Counted from the first letter of the stretch, positions 26,187 to 36,596 are shown. The stretch: 50,076 nucleotides of DNA from Sphingorhabdus sp. (GCA_015478735.1 JADMKQ010000007.1:1-50076); one strand, 5' to 3'. Made by a program: numbers and translations. Notes: generated by a model from the letters alone, not told the origin.

Positions 26187-27278
26187 TCACAGATTACTGG
26201 AATATTTCAGCACACTGTTACGCCCTTTGGACTTCGCTTCGTAAAGCGCCAGATCAGCTTTCCGCAGGATTGAGCGCTTTGTGTCCGACTTCAGACATTT
26301 GGCTACACCGGCGGAAAAAGTAACTTTCCCAAGCGGGCGACCGGATTCCAGATCAATCAGTTGACGACGGGATAAGTTTTCCCGGCATTTATCCACTTTT
26401 TTGACGACTTTGTTAATGTCGCTATCTTCAAAAATTATCGCAAATTCTTCGCCGCCATAGCGGGACGTGTGGCATTTGCTGTTCGACATGGATGACAGCT
26501 CATCAGCGATCAGCCTTAATACCCGGTCTCCACAATCGTGGCCAAATTCGTCATTTATCGCCTTGAAGTGATCAATGTCGATAAAGACCAGAACCAGTGC
26601 CCGCTCATCGCCAATGAGTTTTTCCAACACCTCATCCAGCGTCCGTTCAAATTTCCGCCGGTTCGGCAGCTTGGTCAGCTGATCAAAATCGGCATCATTT
26701 CTGGCTTGCTCCAATTCGGCATGCAAAATTTCGAGCTTCTTGTTGGTCGCAGAGATTTGCGCACGGTTTTCCCTGGTCGTTTCAATCATCAGCTCCGATA
26801 GGCTCAGCAGTTTCTGAACGGTCGCATCCAAGTCAAGATCGCCTGTGCGCGCCCGGATATGACCGGCCTGTTCGATTAGACTGTCTTCCCATTCCAGCGT
26901 TGCTTTTTCGCCATGATCGATCGATTTCGTAGTCGTGCGAATGTGGGCAATCGCTTCGGTTAAAATCTTGTCGATTTGCATGCCGATGTCGGAGCGCAGA
27001 TATTTGTCATGCAGTTCCCGCGCCGCCACATTATCAAGCCGGCCGGCGCAGGACAGGCCGCGTATCTCGCTTTTCAGGGCAGCCTTACCGCCGCAAATAT
27101 ATTCCCATGCCAATTCAAGATTGGCCGAAGACAATATAAGTCCGTGCTGCCGGATGAAACCGGCAATATCGAAAAGCGGCGAACGCTCACCATCTGTTTT
27201 GATACAAACCGGGCACGCATCATCGCCATTTTTGTCGCTGAAATAAGTTTCCAGTATATTTTTGATATCGAGTTTCAC
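26187..27278 (-). CDS. GGDEF-domain diguanylate cyclase
   Basis: 363 aa; DQLTKLPNRRKFERTLDEVL, FIDIDHFKAINDEFGHDCGDRVLR, SRYGGEEFAIIF. Confidence 0.94.
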   Translation of the reverse strand: MKLDIKNILETYFSDKNGDDACPVCIKTDGERSPLFDIAGFIRQHGLILSSANLELAWEYICGGKAALKSEIRGLSCAGRLDNVAARELHDKYLRSDIGMQIDKILTEAIAHIRTTTKSIDHGEKATLEWEDSLIEQAGHIRARTGDLDLDATVQKLLSLSELMIETTRENRAQISATNKKLEILHAELEQARNDADFDQLTKLPNRRKFERTLDEVLEKLIGDERALVLVFIDIDHFKAINDEFGHDCGDRVLRLIADELSSMSNSKCHTSRYGGEEFAIIFEDSDINKVVKKVDKCRENLSRRQLIDLESGRPLGKVTFSAGVAKCLKSDTKRSILRKADLALYEAKSKGRNSVLKYSSNL

Positions 27279-27653
27279 TTCATATCCTCAATCTGGCGCA
27301 ATATGTCAGATGCGTCATCCGGTTAGGGATTGTCCTCGTCCCGCAATGGTTAACGGCAGATCAGGGAAGCGATTAAGTGCCTGTCCCCAGCATTCTTCGA
27401 GGGTGCAAGTATTTGCTCAAATCACAAAACAGTTCGGCGCCAAGACAAGTAAGTCATCCAAGCCTGATACTTATGATATAATATTTTACATTTGGCAGTC
27501 TGTATTATTGTTGAAGGCTGAACTATCCTCAATTATGCGGCTTCAACTATGCGAGTAGTCCCCCGATAAAAGCAAGTTTCTGTTTCAGATTTTCGTTTGC
27601 AACCGCGGCATAGGCCAAAAGCCAGTCATGCTGCCGAGAAAAGGCATTAGATA

Positions 27654-27842
27654 ATGATGTGTGAGGTGCAAGAAACGAACAGGGATTCCAGTATTCCCGC
27701 GCTGATAGCGAAGCTTGAAATGATTTTATTGCTATTGGATCAAAGTGGTCACCGGATCTCCGCGATCAAGGTGGAAGAAGCTATTTGCGCTCTAAAAGAT
27801 GACCAGCAAAAATTGGCGACCAAAGTCAGCCCTATATACTAA
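27654..27842 (+). CDS. Small hypothetical protein (62 aa)
   Basis: MMCEVQETNRDSSIPALIAKLEMILLLLDQSGHRISAIKVEEAICALKDDQQKLATKVSPIY; only ORF in an otherwise empty gap, followed by terminator-like hairpins; no clear Shine-Dalgarno. Confidence 0.45.
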   Translation: MMCEVQETNRDSSIPALIAKLEMILLLLDQSGHRISAIKVEEAICALKDDQQKLATKVSPIY

Positions 27843-27862
27843 CACCTTAATCGGGATCAGAA

Positions 27863-27890
27863 AAAGCCGTATATCTAGTCAGACGGCTTT
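27863..27890. terminator. Terminator-like hairpin after the 62-aa ORF
   Basis: AAAGCCGT (27863-27870) pairs with ACGGCTTT (27883-27890). Confidence 0.55.
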
Positions 27891-27958
27891 GGCTGTCCGG
27901 ATTTGTTGACCTTCCGCGGTAATCATCCCCATAATGGGCGGCCGGTTAAACAATTTGG

Positions 27959-28008
27959 GAGGGCGGTTTCTGTTGGTTGGTCCTTGCAGAAACTGCCCTC
28001 TTTATTTT
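27959..28008 (+). terminator. Hairpin plus T-rich tract between the 62-aa ORF and dnaJ
   Basis: GAGGGCGGTTTCTG ... CAGAAACTGCCCTC (one mismatch) followed by TTTATTTT. Confidence 0.6.
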
Positions 28009-28029
28009 CCCATCTTATTCTTCTGAAAC

Positions 28030-29178
28030 CTAATCGGCCAGGCCGCCAAAGGCTTCCTTGATTTTCGAGAAAAAGCCCGTGCTGTTCGGACATTCGTCGC
28101 CGGTTTCGGTTTCCTGAAACTCGCGCAGCAATTCTTTTTGCCGGGACGATAGCTTGGTGGGGGTTTCGACTTCGATCTGCACGACCATGTCACCATTCCC
28201 CCGCCCGCGCAAAACCGGCATACCAGCACCGCGTTGACGGATTTGTTTGCCGGACTGGATACCGGCGGGAATACGGATTTCATGCTTTGCGCCATCAAGG
28301 CCGGGAATGACAATCTCTCCGCCCAGCGCAGCAGTCGTAAAGCTGATCGGCGCGCGCGTGAACAGGGTCGTCCCTTCACGTTCGAACAGATCATGGCGTG
28401 ACAGGTGGATGAAAATATAAAGATCGCCGGGGGGAGCGCCATAAGCGCCCGCCTCTCCTTTGCCGGACAAGCGGATGCGTGTGCCGGTGTCGACGCCAGC
28501 CGGTATTTCGATTTCGAGCGTTTGGGGCCGGTCAACCCGCCCTTCCCCGCGGCAGACATGGCACGGGCTTTCGATCACTTCGCCGCGTCCCTGACAGCTT
28601 GTGCAGGTGCGCTCGACTACAAAAAATCCTTGCTGTGTCCGGACTTTGCCGTGACCGTGACAGGTAGGGCAGGTCTTTACACCAGTGCCCGCTTCTGCGC
28701 CGGAACCGTCACATTCCTCGCAGCCAACGGAGACATCAATTTCAATTTCGGTTTGCTTGCCATGGAACGCATCTTCCAGCGAGATTTCCATGTCATAGCG
28801 CAGGTCAGCACCCCGCGCAGGGCCACGATGTTGTTGCTGGCCGCCAAATCCGCCAGCGCCGCCGCCAAAAATCGTTTCGAATATATCGCCAATATCATTA
28901 AAGGCCGCGCCGCCAAATCCACCGCGCCCGGCATTATTGCCGCCACCATTGGTAAAGGCCGCATGGCCATATTGATCATAGGCCGCCCGTTTTTGCGGGT
29001 CTTTCAAGACATCATAGGCTTCGTTGATATTCTTGAACTTCGCTTCCGCATCCGCGTTGCCGGGGTTTTTGTCCGGATGGTATTTCATCGCCAGTTTGCG
29101 ATAGGATGATTTCAGCGTTGCGCCATCGCAGCCGCGTTCAACCTGAAGCTCTTGATAATAGTCCATTTCGGTTGCCAT
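28030..29178 (-). CDS. dnaJ: Molecular chaperone DnaJ
   Basis: 382 aa; J domain with HPD, G/F region, CxxCxGxG repeats (CEECDGSGAEAG, CPTCHGHGKV, CTSCQGRGEV, CHVCRGEGRV). Confidence 0.99.
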   Translation of the reverse strand: MATEMDYYQELQVERGCDGATLKSSYRKLAMKYHPDKNPGNADAEAKFKNINEAYDVLKDPQKRAAYDQYGHAAFTNGGGNNAGRGGFGGAAFNDIGDIFETIFGGGAGGFGGQQQHRGPARGADLRYDMEISLEDAFHGKQTEIEIDVSVGCEECDGSGAEAGTGVKTCPTCHGHGKVRTQQGFFVVERTCTSCQGRGEVIESPCHVCRGEGRVDRPQTLEIEIPAGVDTGTRIRLSGKGEAGAYGAPPGDLYIFIHLSRHDLFEREGTTLFTRAPISFTTAALGGEIVIPGLDGAKHEIRIPAGIQSGKQIRQRGAGMPVLRGRGNGDMVVQIEVETPTKLSSRQKELLREFQETETGDECPNSTGFFSKIKEAFGGLAD

Positions 29179-29303
29179 TAATTACTACCCAGCCCTGTCC
29201 GAAAGCCAAAAATCCAAAATAAAACAGGTTACCGGGCCTGCCGCATATCCCTTTGACAGAACATGATTTCCGACAGGCCCCGCAACCTTAATCATTGTTG
29301 CCG

Positions 29304-31244
29304 TTACTCAGCGGCTTTTTCTTTGGAGTCCGTGTCGTCGCTGTCATCGACTTCGGAAAATTCCGCGTCGACCACATCGTCATCTGCACTCGCGGCGGCA
29401 TCGGCTGCCGCTGCATCCGCAGCATCACCGCCCGCGGCCTGTTCGGCTTCGTAGATTTTTTGACCCATTTGCATAGAAACCTGAGCCAGAGCTTCGGACT
29501 TGGTTTTCATAGCTTCCGGATCGCCGCCTTCAATCGCTTCCTTGGTTTCCGCGATTGCTGCTTCAATCTGACCTTTCAGATCGGCGTCAATCTTGTCACC
29601 ATGCTCGGACAATTGCTTCTCGGTCGTGTGAACCAGACTTTCGGCGTTGTTTTTGGCTTCAGCCTCTGCACGACGCTTCTTGTCTTCTTCGGCAAATTTC
29701 TCGGCATCCTGAACCATCTGGTCGATATCGCTATCGGACAGTCCACCAGAAGCCTGGATCTTGATCTGCTGTTCCTTGCCGGTGCCTTTGTCCTTGGCCG
29801 ACACGTTGACGATACCGTTCGCGTCAATGTCAAACGTCACGTCAATCTGCGGAACACCGCGCGGTGCTGGCGGAATACCGACCAGATCAAACTGGCCTAG
29901 CATCTTGTTATCCGCTGCCATTTCACGCTCGCCCTGGAACACGCGGATCGTCACAGCGCCCTGATTGTCATCGGCGGTTGAATAGACCTGCGATTTCTTT
30001 GTCGGGATCGTCGTGTTGCGGTCGATCATGCGGGTAAAGACACCGCCAAGCGTTTCGATACCGAGTGACAATGGCGTCACGTCGAGCAGCAATACGTCTT
30101 TGACATCACCCTGCAAAACACCAGCCTGAATAGCCGCGCCCATGGCAACGACTTCGTCAGGGTTCACACCGACATGCGGTTCTTTACCAAAAAATTCCTG
30201 AACGGTTTCACGAACCTTTGGCATGCGGGTCATGCCGCCAACCATGACGACTTCGCCAATTTCCGATGCGTTGATGCCAGCATCTTTCAGCGCCTTTTTG
30301 CAAGGCTCCAGCGTACGGCGGATCAGATCACCGACAAGCTTTTCAAGATCGGAGCGCGTGATGGTTTTCACCAAGTGCTTCGGGCCATTTTGGTCAGCGG
30401 TAATGAACGGCAGGTTGACTTCCGTGGTTTGTGCCGAAGACAATTCGATCTTCGCTTTTTCCGCGGCTTCTTTCAAACGTTGCAGCGCCAGCTTGTCCTT
30501 GGTGAGGTCAATGCTTTCCGCTTTTTTGAAATCTTCGGCCAGATATTCAACAATCTTCGCGTCAAAGTCTTCACCGCCAAGGAACGTGTCGCCGTTGGTC
30601 GATTTCACTTCGAAAACGCCGTCGCCAATTTCCAGGATGGAAATATCGAACGTACCACCACCAAGGTCATAAACAGCGATGATGTTACCTTCGCTTTTTT
30701 CAAGCCCGTAAGCCAGAGCCGCAGCCGTCGGTTCGTTGATGATACGCAGAACTTCCAGACCGGCAATCTTACCGGCATCTTTGGTTGCCTGACGCTGGGC
30801 ATCGTTAAAATAGGCCGGAACCGTGATAACTGCCTGCTGCACTGTTTCGCCAAGATAGCTTTCGGCCGTTTCTTTCATCTTTTGCAGCGTGAAAGCCGAA
30901 ATCTGTGCAGGTGAATATTCTTCACCGCCAGCTTTCACCCATGCGTCACCGTTGGAACCTTTGACGATGTTATAAGGCACCAGTTCCATATCTTTTTTCG
31001 TCATCGGATCATCGAACCGGCGACCGATGAGACGCTTTACGGCAAAAATGGTGTTTTCCGGATTGGTAACAGCCTGACGTTTGGCTGGCTGACCGATCAA
31101 ACGCTCACCATCTTTGGCAAAAGCGACAACCGACGGAGTTGTCCGTGCGCCTTCTGAATTTTCAATTACCTTCGGCTTTCCGCCGTCCATAACCGCAACG
31201 CAGCTGTTGGTGGTGCCCAGATCAATACCGATTACTTTAGCCAT
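29304..31244 (-). CDS. dnaK: Molecular chaperone DnaK (Hsp70)
   Basis: 646 aa; [61 protein letters not shown]. Confidence 0.99.
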   Translation of the reverse strand: MAKVIGIDLGTTNSCVAVMDGGKPKVIENSEGARTTPSVVAFAKDGERLIGQPAKRQAVTNPENTIFAVKRLIGRRFDDPMTKKDMELVPYNIVKGSNGDAWVKAGGEEYSPAQISAFTLQKMKETAESYLGETVQQAVITVPAYFNDAQRQATKDAGKIAGLEVLRIINEPTAAALAYGLEKSEGNIIAVYDLGGGTFDISILEIGDGVFEVKSTNGDTFLGGEDFDAKIVEYLAEDFKKAESIDLTKDKLALQRLKEAAEKAKIELSSAQTTEVNLPFITADQNGPKHLVKTITRSDLEKLVGDLIRRTLEPCKKALKDAGINASEIGEVVMVGGMTRMPKVRETVQEFFGKEPHVGVNPDEVVAMGAAIQAGVLQGDVKDVLLLDVTPLSLGIETLGGVFTRMIDRNTTIPTKKSQVYSTADDNQGAVTIRVFQGEREMAADNKMLGQFDLVGIPPAPRGVPQIDVTFDIDANGIVNVSAKDKGTGKEQQIKIQASGGLSDSDIDQMVQDAEKFAEEDKKRRAEAEAKNNAESLVHTTEKQLSEHGDKIDADLKGQIEAAIAETKEAIEGGDPEAMKTKSEALAQVSMQMGQKIYEAEQAAGGDAADAAAADAAASADDDVVDAEFSEVDDSDDTDSKEKAAE

Positions 31245-31444
31245 TTTTCCCTCAATTCACTTTCAAATATTTTCTAAAACTAGCAAAATAGCCGCCCGGC
31301 CCTTTTAGTTTGGCACCGTTACAGCTTCGAGAAGGGATATAGGTGGCATTTTCTTTGGCACAAGACTTGGCAGCGCCATGTCGAGCCTGTAGAACCAAAA
31401 AAACGCTTTTCCAGTCCGTAAGATCAGGAGTTTCGGGGGCCGCC

Positions 31445-31921
31445 ATGACAAAATTATTTTCCATATTCTCTGCTACAATCGCTGCACTTTTCCTGACTGC
31501 ATGTGGTCAGGGCGATGTGCTTTTGGTCGAGAAAGCGGTGGTTAACCTCTCACCTGTAGATGGCAATCCGTCCGCCGGTTATTTTACCGTTCGTGGCGGT
31601 CCGGAAGATGTGACATTGGTGGCTGTCACAGCCGATGACTCGATGCGCCTTGAAATGCATGAAACCGTTGAAGAAGACGGCGTATCTAAAATGCAGGCCG
31701 TGGAAAAAGTAGCTATCCCGGCTGGTGGAACCGTAAAATTTGAACCCGGCGGAAAGCATCTGATGATCTGGGGCGTTGGCAACAGCTCTATCCAGCGCGG
31801 CACGTTGCGGATGATCTTCATCTTTTCGAATGACGACCGGATACAGTTCGATGCCGTTATAAATAAAGTCGGCGGTGCCAAAACGGATGACGCGGCAGAC
31901 GCAGACGCCCAAGATGGGTAA
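31445..31921 (+). CDS. PCuAC-family copper chaperone lipoprotein
   Basis: ORF 31343..31921; likely start MTKLFSIFSATIAALFLTACGQ (lipobox) at 31445. LEMHET...M...HLMIWG is the Met/His pattern of PCuAC/DUF461 proteins. Confidence 0.85.
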   Translation: MTKLFSIFSATIAALFLTACGQGDVLLVEKAVVNLSPVDGNPSAGYFTVRGGPEDVTLVAVTADDSMRLEMHETVEEDGVSKMQAVEKVAIPAGGTVKFEPGGKHLMIWGVGNSSIQRGTLRMIFIFSNDDRIQFDAVINKVGGAKTDDAADADAQDG

Positions 31922-31939
31922 GCCCATAACGCTGAATAA

Positions 31940-32473
31940 TTGGCAAATCTGCAAGAAACCGGAACAGGCGAGTTGGGAATGCGCGGAACAGCTCGCTCTT
32001 TAACTGATGCAGAAAAAGCCATGTGCCGCTCCGTTTTCGGTGATGCCGTCGACTATCAAAACGTGCGAATATTCAACCGCAAATGGTGGCCCTTTCACCC
32101 GCGCCGCGTCACCATGGCCCCCGACGGCAATATATGGTTTCACCCCCACAGCGGATTGTTCCGCGATGATTATGGCGATGCGGACATAAATTTGCAGGGA
32201 CTGTTCATCCATGAAATGGTGCATGTCTGGCAGCATCAGAGCGGCGTTTTTCTGCCCCTCGCCCGGCATCCGTTCTGCCGCTATGATTATAAGCTGGTTC
32301 CCGGTAAACTCTTTGCGGACTATGGCATTGAGCAACAGGCAGAGATTGTCCGGCACGACTTTCTATTAAAGCACGGCGCAAAGTTGAAAAACGGATTTCA
32401 ACCCGCCCAGTTTACCGGACTGGTGCCTTTTTCCCCGCTTGGTGATTATACGCCGGATAACCGGTTGGCTTGA
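31940..32473 (+). CDS. Hypothetical protein with HExxH motif
   Basis: 177 aa; LFIHEMVHVWQHQSGVFL contains HEMVH. Start could be at MRGTARSLTD (~31979). Confidence 0.7.
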   Translation: MANLQETGTGELGMRGTARSLTDAEKAMCRSVFGDAVDYQNVRIFNRKWWPFHPRRVTMAPDGNIWFHPHSGLFRDDYGDADINLQGLFIHEMVHVWQHQSGVFLPLARHPFCRYDYKLVPGKLFADYGIEQQAEIVRHDFLLKHGAKLKNGFQPAQFTGLVPFSPLGDYTPDNRLA

Positions 32474-32489
32474 AAAAGAAGATTTGCGA

Positions 32490-33914
32490 CTAACGGGTCT
32501 GGGGCAGCAATCCCAGTTTTTCGCGCATCGTCCACCGCGACAACATCAACAGTGCGACAATGGCTAGTCCGGTTGCTAGTCCGGTCCACACGCCAATGCC
32601 TTCCCAGCCCCGCCAGAAGGCAAGACCTGCACCAACGCCAATGCCGATAAACCAATAGCCCATCAGCGCGAAAACCATCGGCACGGTTGTGTCGTGCAAT
32701 CCGCGCAGCATCCCTGCTGCGACAACTTGCGCGCCATCGGCAATCTGGAATATCGCGGCGATTGCCAGAAAGCTGACTGCCAGAGCCGCGACTTCTTCGC
32801 TGCCTGGTGCCTCCGCATCAATGAAAATCGAAATCAGCACTTCGGGGGCCAGCACCAGCACGACCGCCATCGCCGCCATGAAAGATGTGCCCAAAATGAA
32901 GCTGACCCAACCCGCGCGCTTGATGCCGGCATGGTCGCGCCGTCCATATTGTATGCCAACGCGAACCGTTGCTGCCTGCGCGATACCCATTGGCACCATG
33001 AAAGTCAGCGATGCCAGTTGCAGTGCAATCGCATGAGCCGCCACGGATTCTGCATTGATAAGCCCCATCAGCAAAGCCGCTATTCCAAAGACAGAGCCTT
33101 CCAGTCCCATGGTCACGGCAATAGGCAGGCCAAGCTTCCAAATCATGCGGTAACGCGGCCAATCGCTATAGGAAAAGCGCCCGAACAGGTGATAACGGCG
33201 AAAACGCTTGTGCAACAGAACGACCAGAACCATACCGCCGAACATCAGCACATTGGTCATAACGCTGCCAATGCCTGCGCCAATCACGCCGAAAGCGGGC
33301 ACGCCGAATTTCCCGAAGATCAAAGCATAATTGAACAGGAAATTGGCCAACACCCCGACCACACTGATGACCAGCGCCCAGATCGGCTCTTCAAGCGCAG
33401 ACACAAAATTGCGTAAGATGATGAAGCATAAAAATGGCAGGATCGACCACATATAGGCCGAAATATATAGACCGGCATTGCGCGCCAGATCAGCTTCCTG
33501 GCCGAATGCCAGCAACAGGCTTTCCGTGTTCCACAGCAATAGCCAGAACGGGATGATAACGGTGATCGCTGCCCATATCGCCTGACGGAAAGTCCGGCGA
33601 ACATCGCGCACACTATGGCCCATGCGGCCAATCTCGCTGGCCATCAAAGGCGCGGATGCGGTTATCAGCCCCATGCAGAAAATAGCGCAGCTCATCGCAA
33701 GGTTAAACCCAAGCGTAGCCGCCGCCAGCTCGCGCGGGCCAAGCCAGCCGATCATCATCACATCGGTCGCACCGATCAGCGCCATGGTGAGGTTGGACAG
33801 GATCAACGGCCACGCAAGACGCATCGTCGCGCCGGCTTCAAGGCGCCACGGGTTTGGTGTTGTAACGAGGTGCGCTGCGCTAACCATAGCGCCCGTTAGC
33901 CGAGCCTGAAGCAA
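32490..33914 (-). CDS. MATE-family efflux transporter (NorM-like)
   Basis: 474 aa, 12 TM; WPLILSNLTMALIGATDVMMIGWLGPRELAAATLG; VPMGIAQAATVRVGIQYGRRD. Confidence 0.95.
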   Translation of the reverse strand: MLQARLTGAMVSAAHLVTTPNPWRLEAGATMRLAWPLILSNLTMALIGATDVMMIGWLGPRELAAATLGFNLAMSCAIFCMGLITASAPLMASEIGRMGHSVRDVRRTFRQAIWAAITVIIPFWLLLWNTESLLLAFGQEADLARNAGLYISAYMWSILPFLCFIILRNFVSALEEPIWALVISVVGVLANFLFNYALIFGKFGVPAFGVIGAGIGSVMTNVLMFGGMVLVVLLHKRFRRYHLFGRFSYSDWPRYRMIWKLGLPIAVTMGLEGSVFGIAALLMGLINAESVAAHAIALQLASLTFMVPMGIAQAATVRVGIQYGRRDHAGIKRAGWVSFILGTSFMAAMAVVLVLAPEVLISIFIDAEAPGSEEVAALAVSFLAIAAIFQIADGAQVVAAGMLRGLHDTTVPMVFALMGYWFIGIGVGAGLAFWRGWEGIGVWTGLATGLAIVALLMLSRWTMREKLGLLPQTR

Positions 33915-33978
33915 CGCGCTAGTGAAAGCTGGTTATTACCTGTTGAAACGTGTTTTTCTGTATACCGTCTTCAAGACA

Positions 33979-34016
33979 GCCAACTCCCTCTCCCATTTAA
34001 GGGAGAGGGAGTTGGC
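33979..34016. terminator. Strong 16-bp perfect hairpin downstream of the glycine-zipper gene
   Basis: GCCAACTCCCTCTCCC-atttaa-GGGAGAGGGAGTTGGC, between the minus-strand gene at 34038 and the MATE gene. Confidence 0.6.
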
Positions 34017-34037
34017 CTTAGAAAATCAGGCGTTCAA

Positions 34038-34352
34038 TTAACGCGGATAGCCCGGCAAACCGCGGCAATCTTCATCCAGACGGCCTCTGTCATCATAGCC
34101 GTCACAGCGGTCATCCTTGTCCACGAAATAGCCCGCGGCTGCACCAGCCGCTGCGCCAATAGCAGCACCCGTCAGGGCATCATCGCCGTCACCGGTAACC
34201 GCGCCAATAACACCGCCTGCGGCAGCACCGGCCGCTGCGCCCTCGGCAGCATAATTGCTCGCACAGGCAGTCAGGGACACAGCCGAAAGGGCTGTAACCG
34301 ACAGGATTGAAATCTTTTTCGCTAATGTGTGTCCGATGGGTCGCATAACCAT
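34038..34352 (-). CDS. Glycine-zipper outer-membrane/lipoprotein-like protein
   Basis: 104 aa; lipobox LTAC, GAAAGAAAGGVIGAVTGDGDDALTGAAIGAAAGAAAGYFVD glycine zipper. Confidence 0.85.
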   Translation of the reverse strand: MVMRPIGHTLAKKISILSVTALSAVSLTACASNYAAEGAAAGAAAGGVIGAVTGDGDDALTGAAIGAAAGAAAGYFVDKDDRCDGYDDRGRLDEDCRGLPGYPR

Positions 34353-34622
34353 TCTCCTGAAATTAACCTGCCCCCGCTCAAGCCATTATAACGCACCAGA
34401 CCCGATCTGGTTCATGAACAAACAGAATTTATCAGATGAACGGCGCCCCTGCTGCGATGACTGATATTATGCAGAATAAGCTGATTCCACCAAAAGCGGC
34501 TCTTTAGCTTGCCGGACCTTTCGCTTTAATATTGAACGATCAAATCAAACCCCCGTCAAAATTGATCCTTGCGGCGCGCCGCTTTGCTCTGCCAATAGGC
34601 GTTCAGGAAAAAGGGGACCAGA

Positions 34623-35978
34623 ATGATATCGACAATCGGACTCATCGGCGGACTGGCGCTGCTCATTTATATGACCGTGAAGGGTGTGAATATCCTGATC
34701 GCCGGGCCGGTTGCCGCCGCGATTGTGGCCGCGACCAGCGGGCTGGCTTGGTTGCCGCCGCTCGCTGCAGAAGGTGCCCCCGATTTCGCCACCGCCTATC
34801 TGGACGGATTTGTAGGCTTTTTCAAAAGCTGGTTTTTCATGTTCCTGCTTGGCGCGATATTCGGTGAAATCATGGGCGCTTCGGGCGCAGCGGCCAGCGT
34901 CGCTCACTGGATTGTCGAGAAAATCGGTATCAAGCATGCGGTGCTTGCCGTGGTCGCAGCCTGTGCGGTTCTGACCTATGGCGGGGTAAGCGTGTTTATC
35001 GTGGCATTCTCTGTCTATTCGCTGGCAGTCCACTTGTTCCGTGAAGCCAATTTGCCGCGCCGTTTCATTCCTGCAGCTCTGGCTTTCGGGTCTGTGACCT
35101 TCACCATGACATCGGCGGGTAGCCCGGAAATCCAGAACCTTATCCCGATGGAGTTTCTTGGAACCACGGCCTATGCCGGTTGGGAGGCCAGTCTTTTTGT
35201 TGCAATTATCATGGCCGTTTCCGGTCATTTCTGGCTGAACTGGATGGTCAAGCGCGCCGTCGCCAACGGGGAAACATTTGTTGGCCGCGAAACCGATGAC
35301 GACAATCAGGACTATGGCCGCCTGCCAGCCCCGATACTATGTTTGCTGCCTCTGGTTACCGTGCTCGGAATCTTCCTGATTTTCCAATATCCGCAGGCGA
35401 TGGGGCCGCTCTCAGCCATTCTTCCCGGTGAATCGCTCGAACAATGGGCGCTTGTAGCTGCCCTGGGTTCCGGAGCCATTGTCGCGCTGGTTGTGGGTTA
35501 TCGGAAGCTGAAAACCATGCCAGAAGCCTTTTCCCGCGGGGCAACCAGCGCGGTGGTGGCCATTACCAATACCTGCGCCGTAGTCGGATTTGGCGCGGTT
35601 GCCCAGCTTTCCCCCGCTTTTCAGGCAGCTTTGGAAATGGTCCAGAACCTGCCCGGTAGTCCGCTCATCGGCGCGGCCATCGCTGTCACCGTTATTGCTG
35701 GCCTGACCGGATCGGCATCGGGCGGACAAACCATCGCCCTGCCCCTGCTCGCACCGCATTATCTTGATATAGGCGCACAGCCGGACGAGCTGCACCGCGT
35801 CGTCGCCATATCTTCTGGCGCGCTCGATAGCTTGCCGCATAATGGCTATGTCGTCACCACCATCCGCGCCGTCTGCGGAGAGACCCATAAGGACGCTTAT
35901 GGTGCCGTCGGCGCGCTGACCGTTATCATACCAACCCTAGGCACTATATTAGTGCTAGGGTTGTTCATGATTTTTTAG
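34623..35978 (+). CDS. GntP-family permease
   Basis: 451 aa; multi-TM, FMFLLGAIFGEIMGASGAAASVAHWIVEKIG and GLTGSASGGQTIALPLLAPHYLD...AISSGALDSLPHNGYVVTTIR typical of GntP/IT-superfamily permeases. Confidence 0.85.
   Translation: MISTIGLIGGLALLIYMTVKGVNILIAGPVAAAIVAATSGLAWLPPLAAEGAPDFATAYLDGFVGFFKSWFFMFLLGAIFGEIMGASGAAASVAHWIVEKIGIKHAVLAVVAACAVLTYGGVSVFIVAFSVYSLAVHLFREANLPRRFIPAALAFGSVTFTMTSAGSPEIQNLIPMEFLGTTAYAGWEASLFVAIIMAVSGHFWLNWMVKRAVANGETFVGRETDDDNQDYGRLPAPILCLLPLVTVLGIFLIFQYPQAMGPLSAILPGESLEQWALVAALGSGAIVALVVGYRKLKTMPEAFSRGATSAVVAITNTCAVVGFGAVAQLSPAFQAALEMVQNLPGSPLIGAAIAVTVIAGLTGSASGGQTIALPLLAPHYLDIGAQPDELHRVVAISSGALDSLPHNGYVVTTIRAVCGETHKDAYGAVGALTVIIPTLGTILVLGLFMIF
35932..35976 (+). 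terminator. Intrinsic-terminator-like hairpin overlapping the 3' end of the GntP-type permease CDS
   Basis: CAACCCTAGGCACTA-tat-TAGTGCTAGGGTTG (one bulge), then TTCATGATTTTTT. Confidence 0.65.
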
Positions 35979-35990
35979 GATTATGGAGCG

Positions 35991-36596
35991 TTAGTCCGGC
36001 TTTTTAGCCACGCCAACCAGCGCCGGGCGCAATAGCCGGTCTTTGATCACATAACCGGCCTGCATTTCCTGAACAACTGTGCCGGGTTCTTCCGCATCGG
36101 TTGGCACTTCGATCATGGCCTGGTGGTGGTTCGGATCAAGCGGCAAGCCCATAGCAGGAACGCGTTTGATACCGTTTTTTTCGAACACCGTTTCCAGTTC
36201 GCGACCCGTGGCTTCGATACCGCCGATCAGGCCTTGCCACTTTTCTTCATTCTTGATCTCTGTCGGAATGGCAGCCAGCGCCCGTTGCAGATTGTCCGAT
36301 ACGCTCAGCATATCGCGCGCAAATCCGGTCGCGGCATAGGCTCTTGCATCCTGCGCATCTTTCTCAAGTCGGCGGCGGACGTTCTGGGTTTCGGCCTGGG
36401 CATAAAGCACTTGCTGCTTTGCTTCGGCCAATTCGTTTTCAAGGGCTGCGATGCGCTCGTCCTGGGAAGCTTCTCCAGAAGCAGCATCATTGTCCCGTCC
36501 ACCATCTTTAAATGCGTCCGGCACACCTTCCAGCTCCGCTGCTGCGGCTTCGTCCAGCTTGTCATTCTTATTGGTATGGGGCTTTGTATCACTCAT
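35991..36596 (-). CDS. grpE: Nucleotide exchange factor GrpE
   Basis: 201 aa; AQAETQNVRRRLEKDAQDARAYAATGFARDMLSVSDNLQRAL; GLPLDPNHHQAMIEVPTD...GTVVQEMQAGYVIKDRLLRPALVGVAK. Confidence 0.98.
   Translation of the reverse strand: MSDTKPHTNKNDKLDEAAAAELEGVPDAFKDGGRDNDAASGEASQDERIAALENELAEAKQQVLYAQAETQNVRRRLEKDAQDARAYAATGFARDMLSVSDNLQRALAAIPTEIKNEEKWQGLIGGIEATGRELETVFEKNGIKRVPAMGLPLDPNHHQAMIEVPTDAEEPGTVVQEMQAGYVIKDRLLRPALVGVAKKPD

Noticed and set aside
31245-31342. CIRCE element (HrcA operator) upstream of dnaK, also sought near grpE/hrcA
   Set aside because: No TTAGCACTC-N9-GAGTGCTAA-like repeat found; the hairpin at 35932 shares a few bases but lies at a gene end and fits a terminator.
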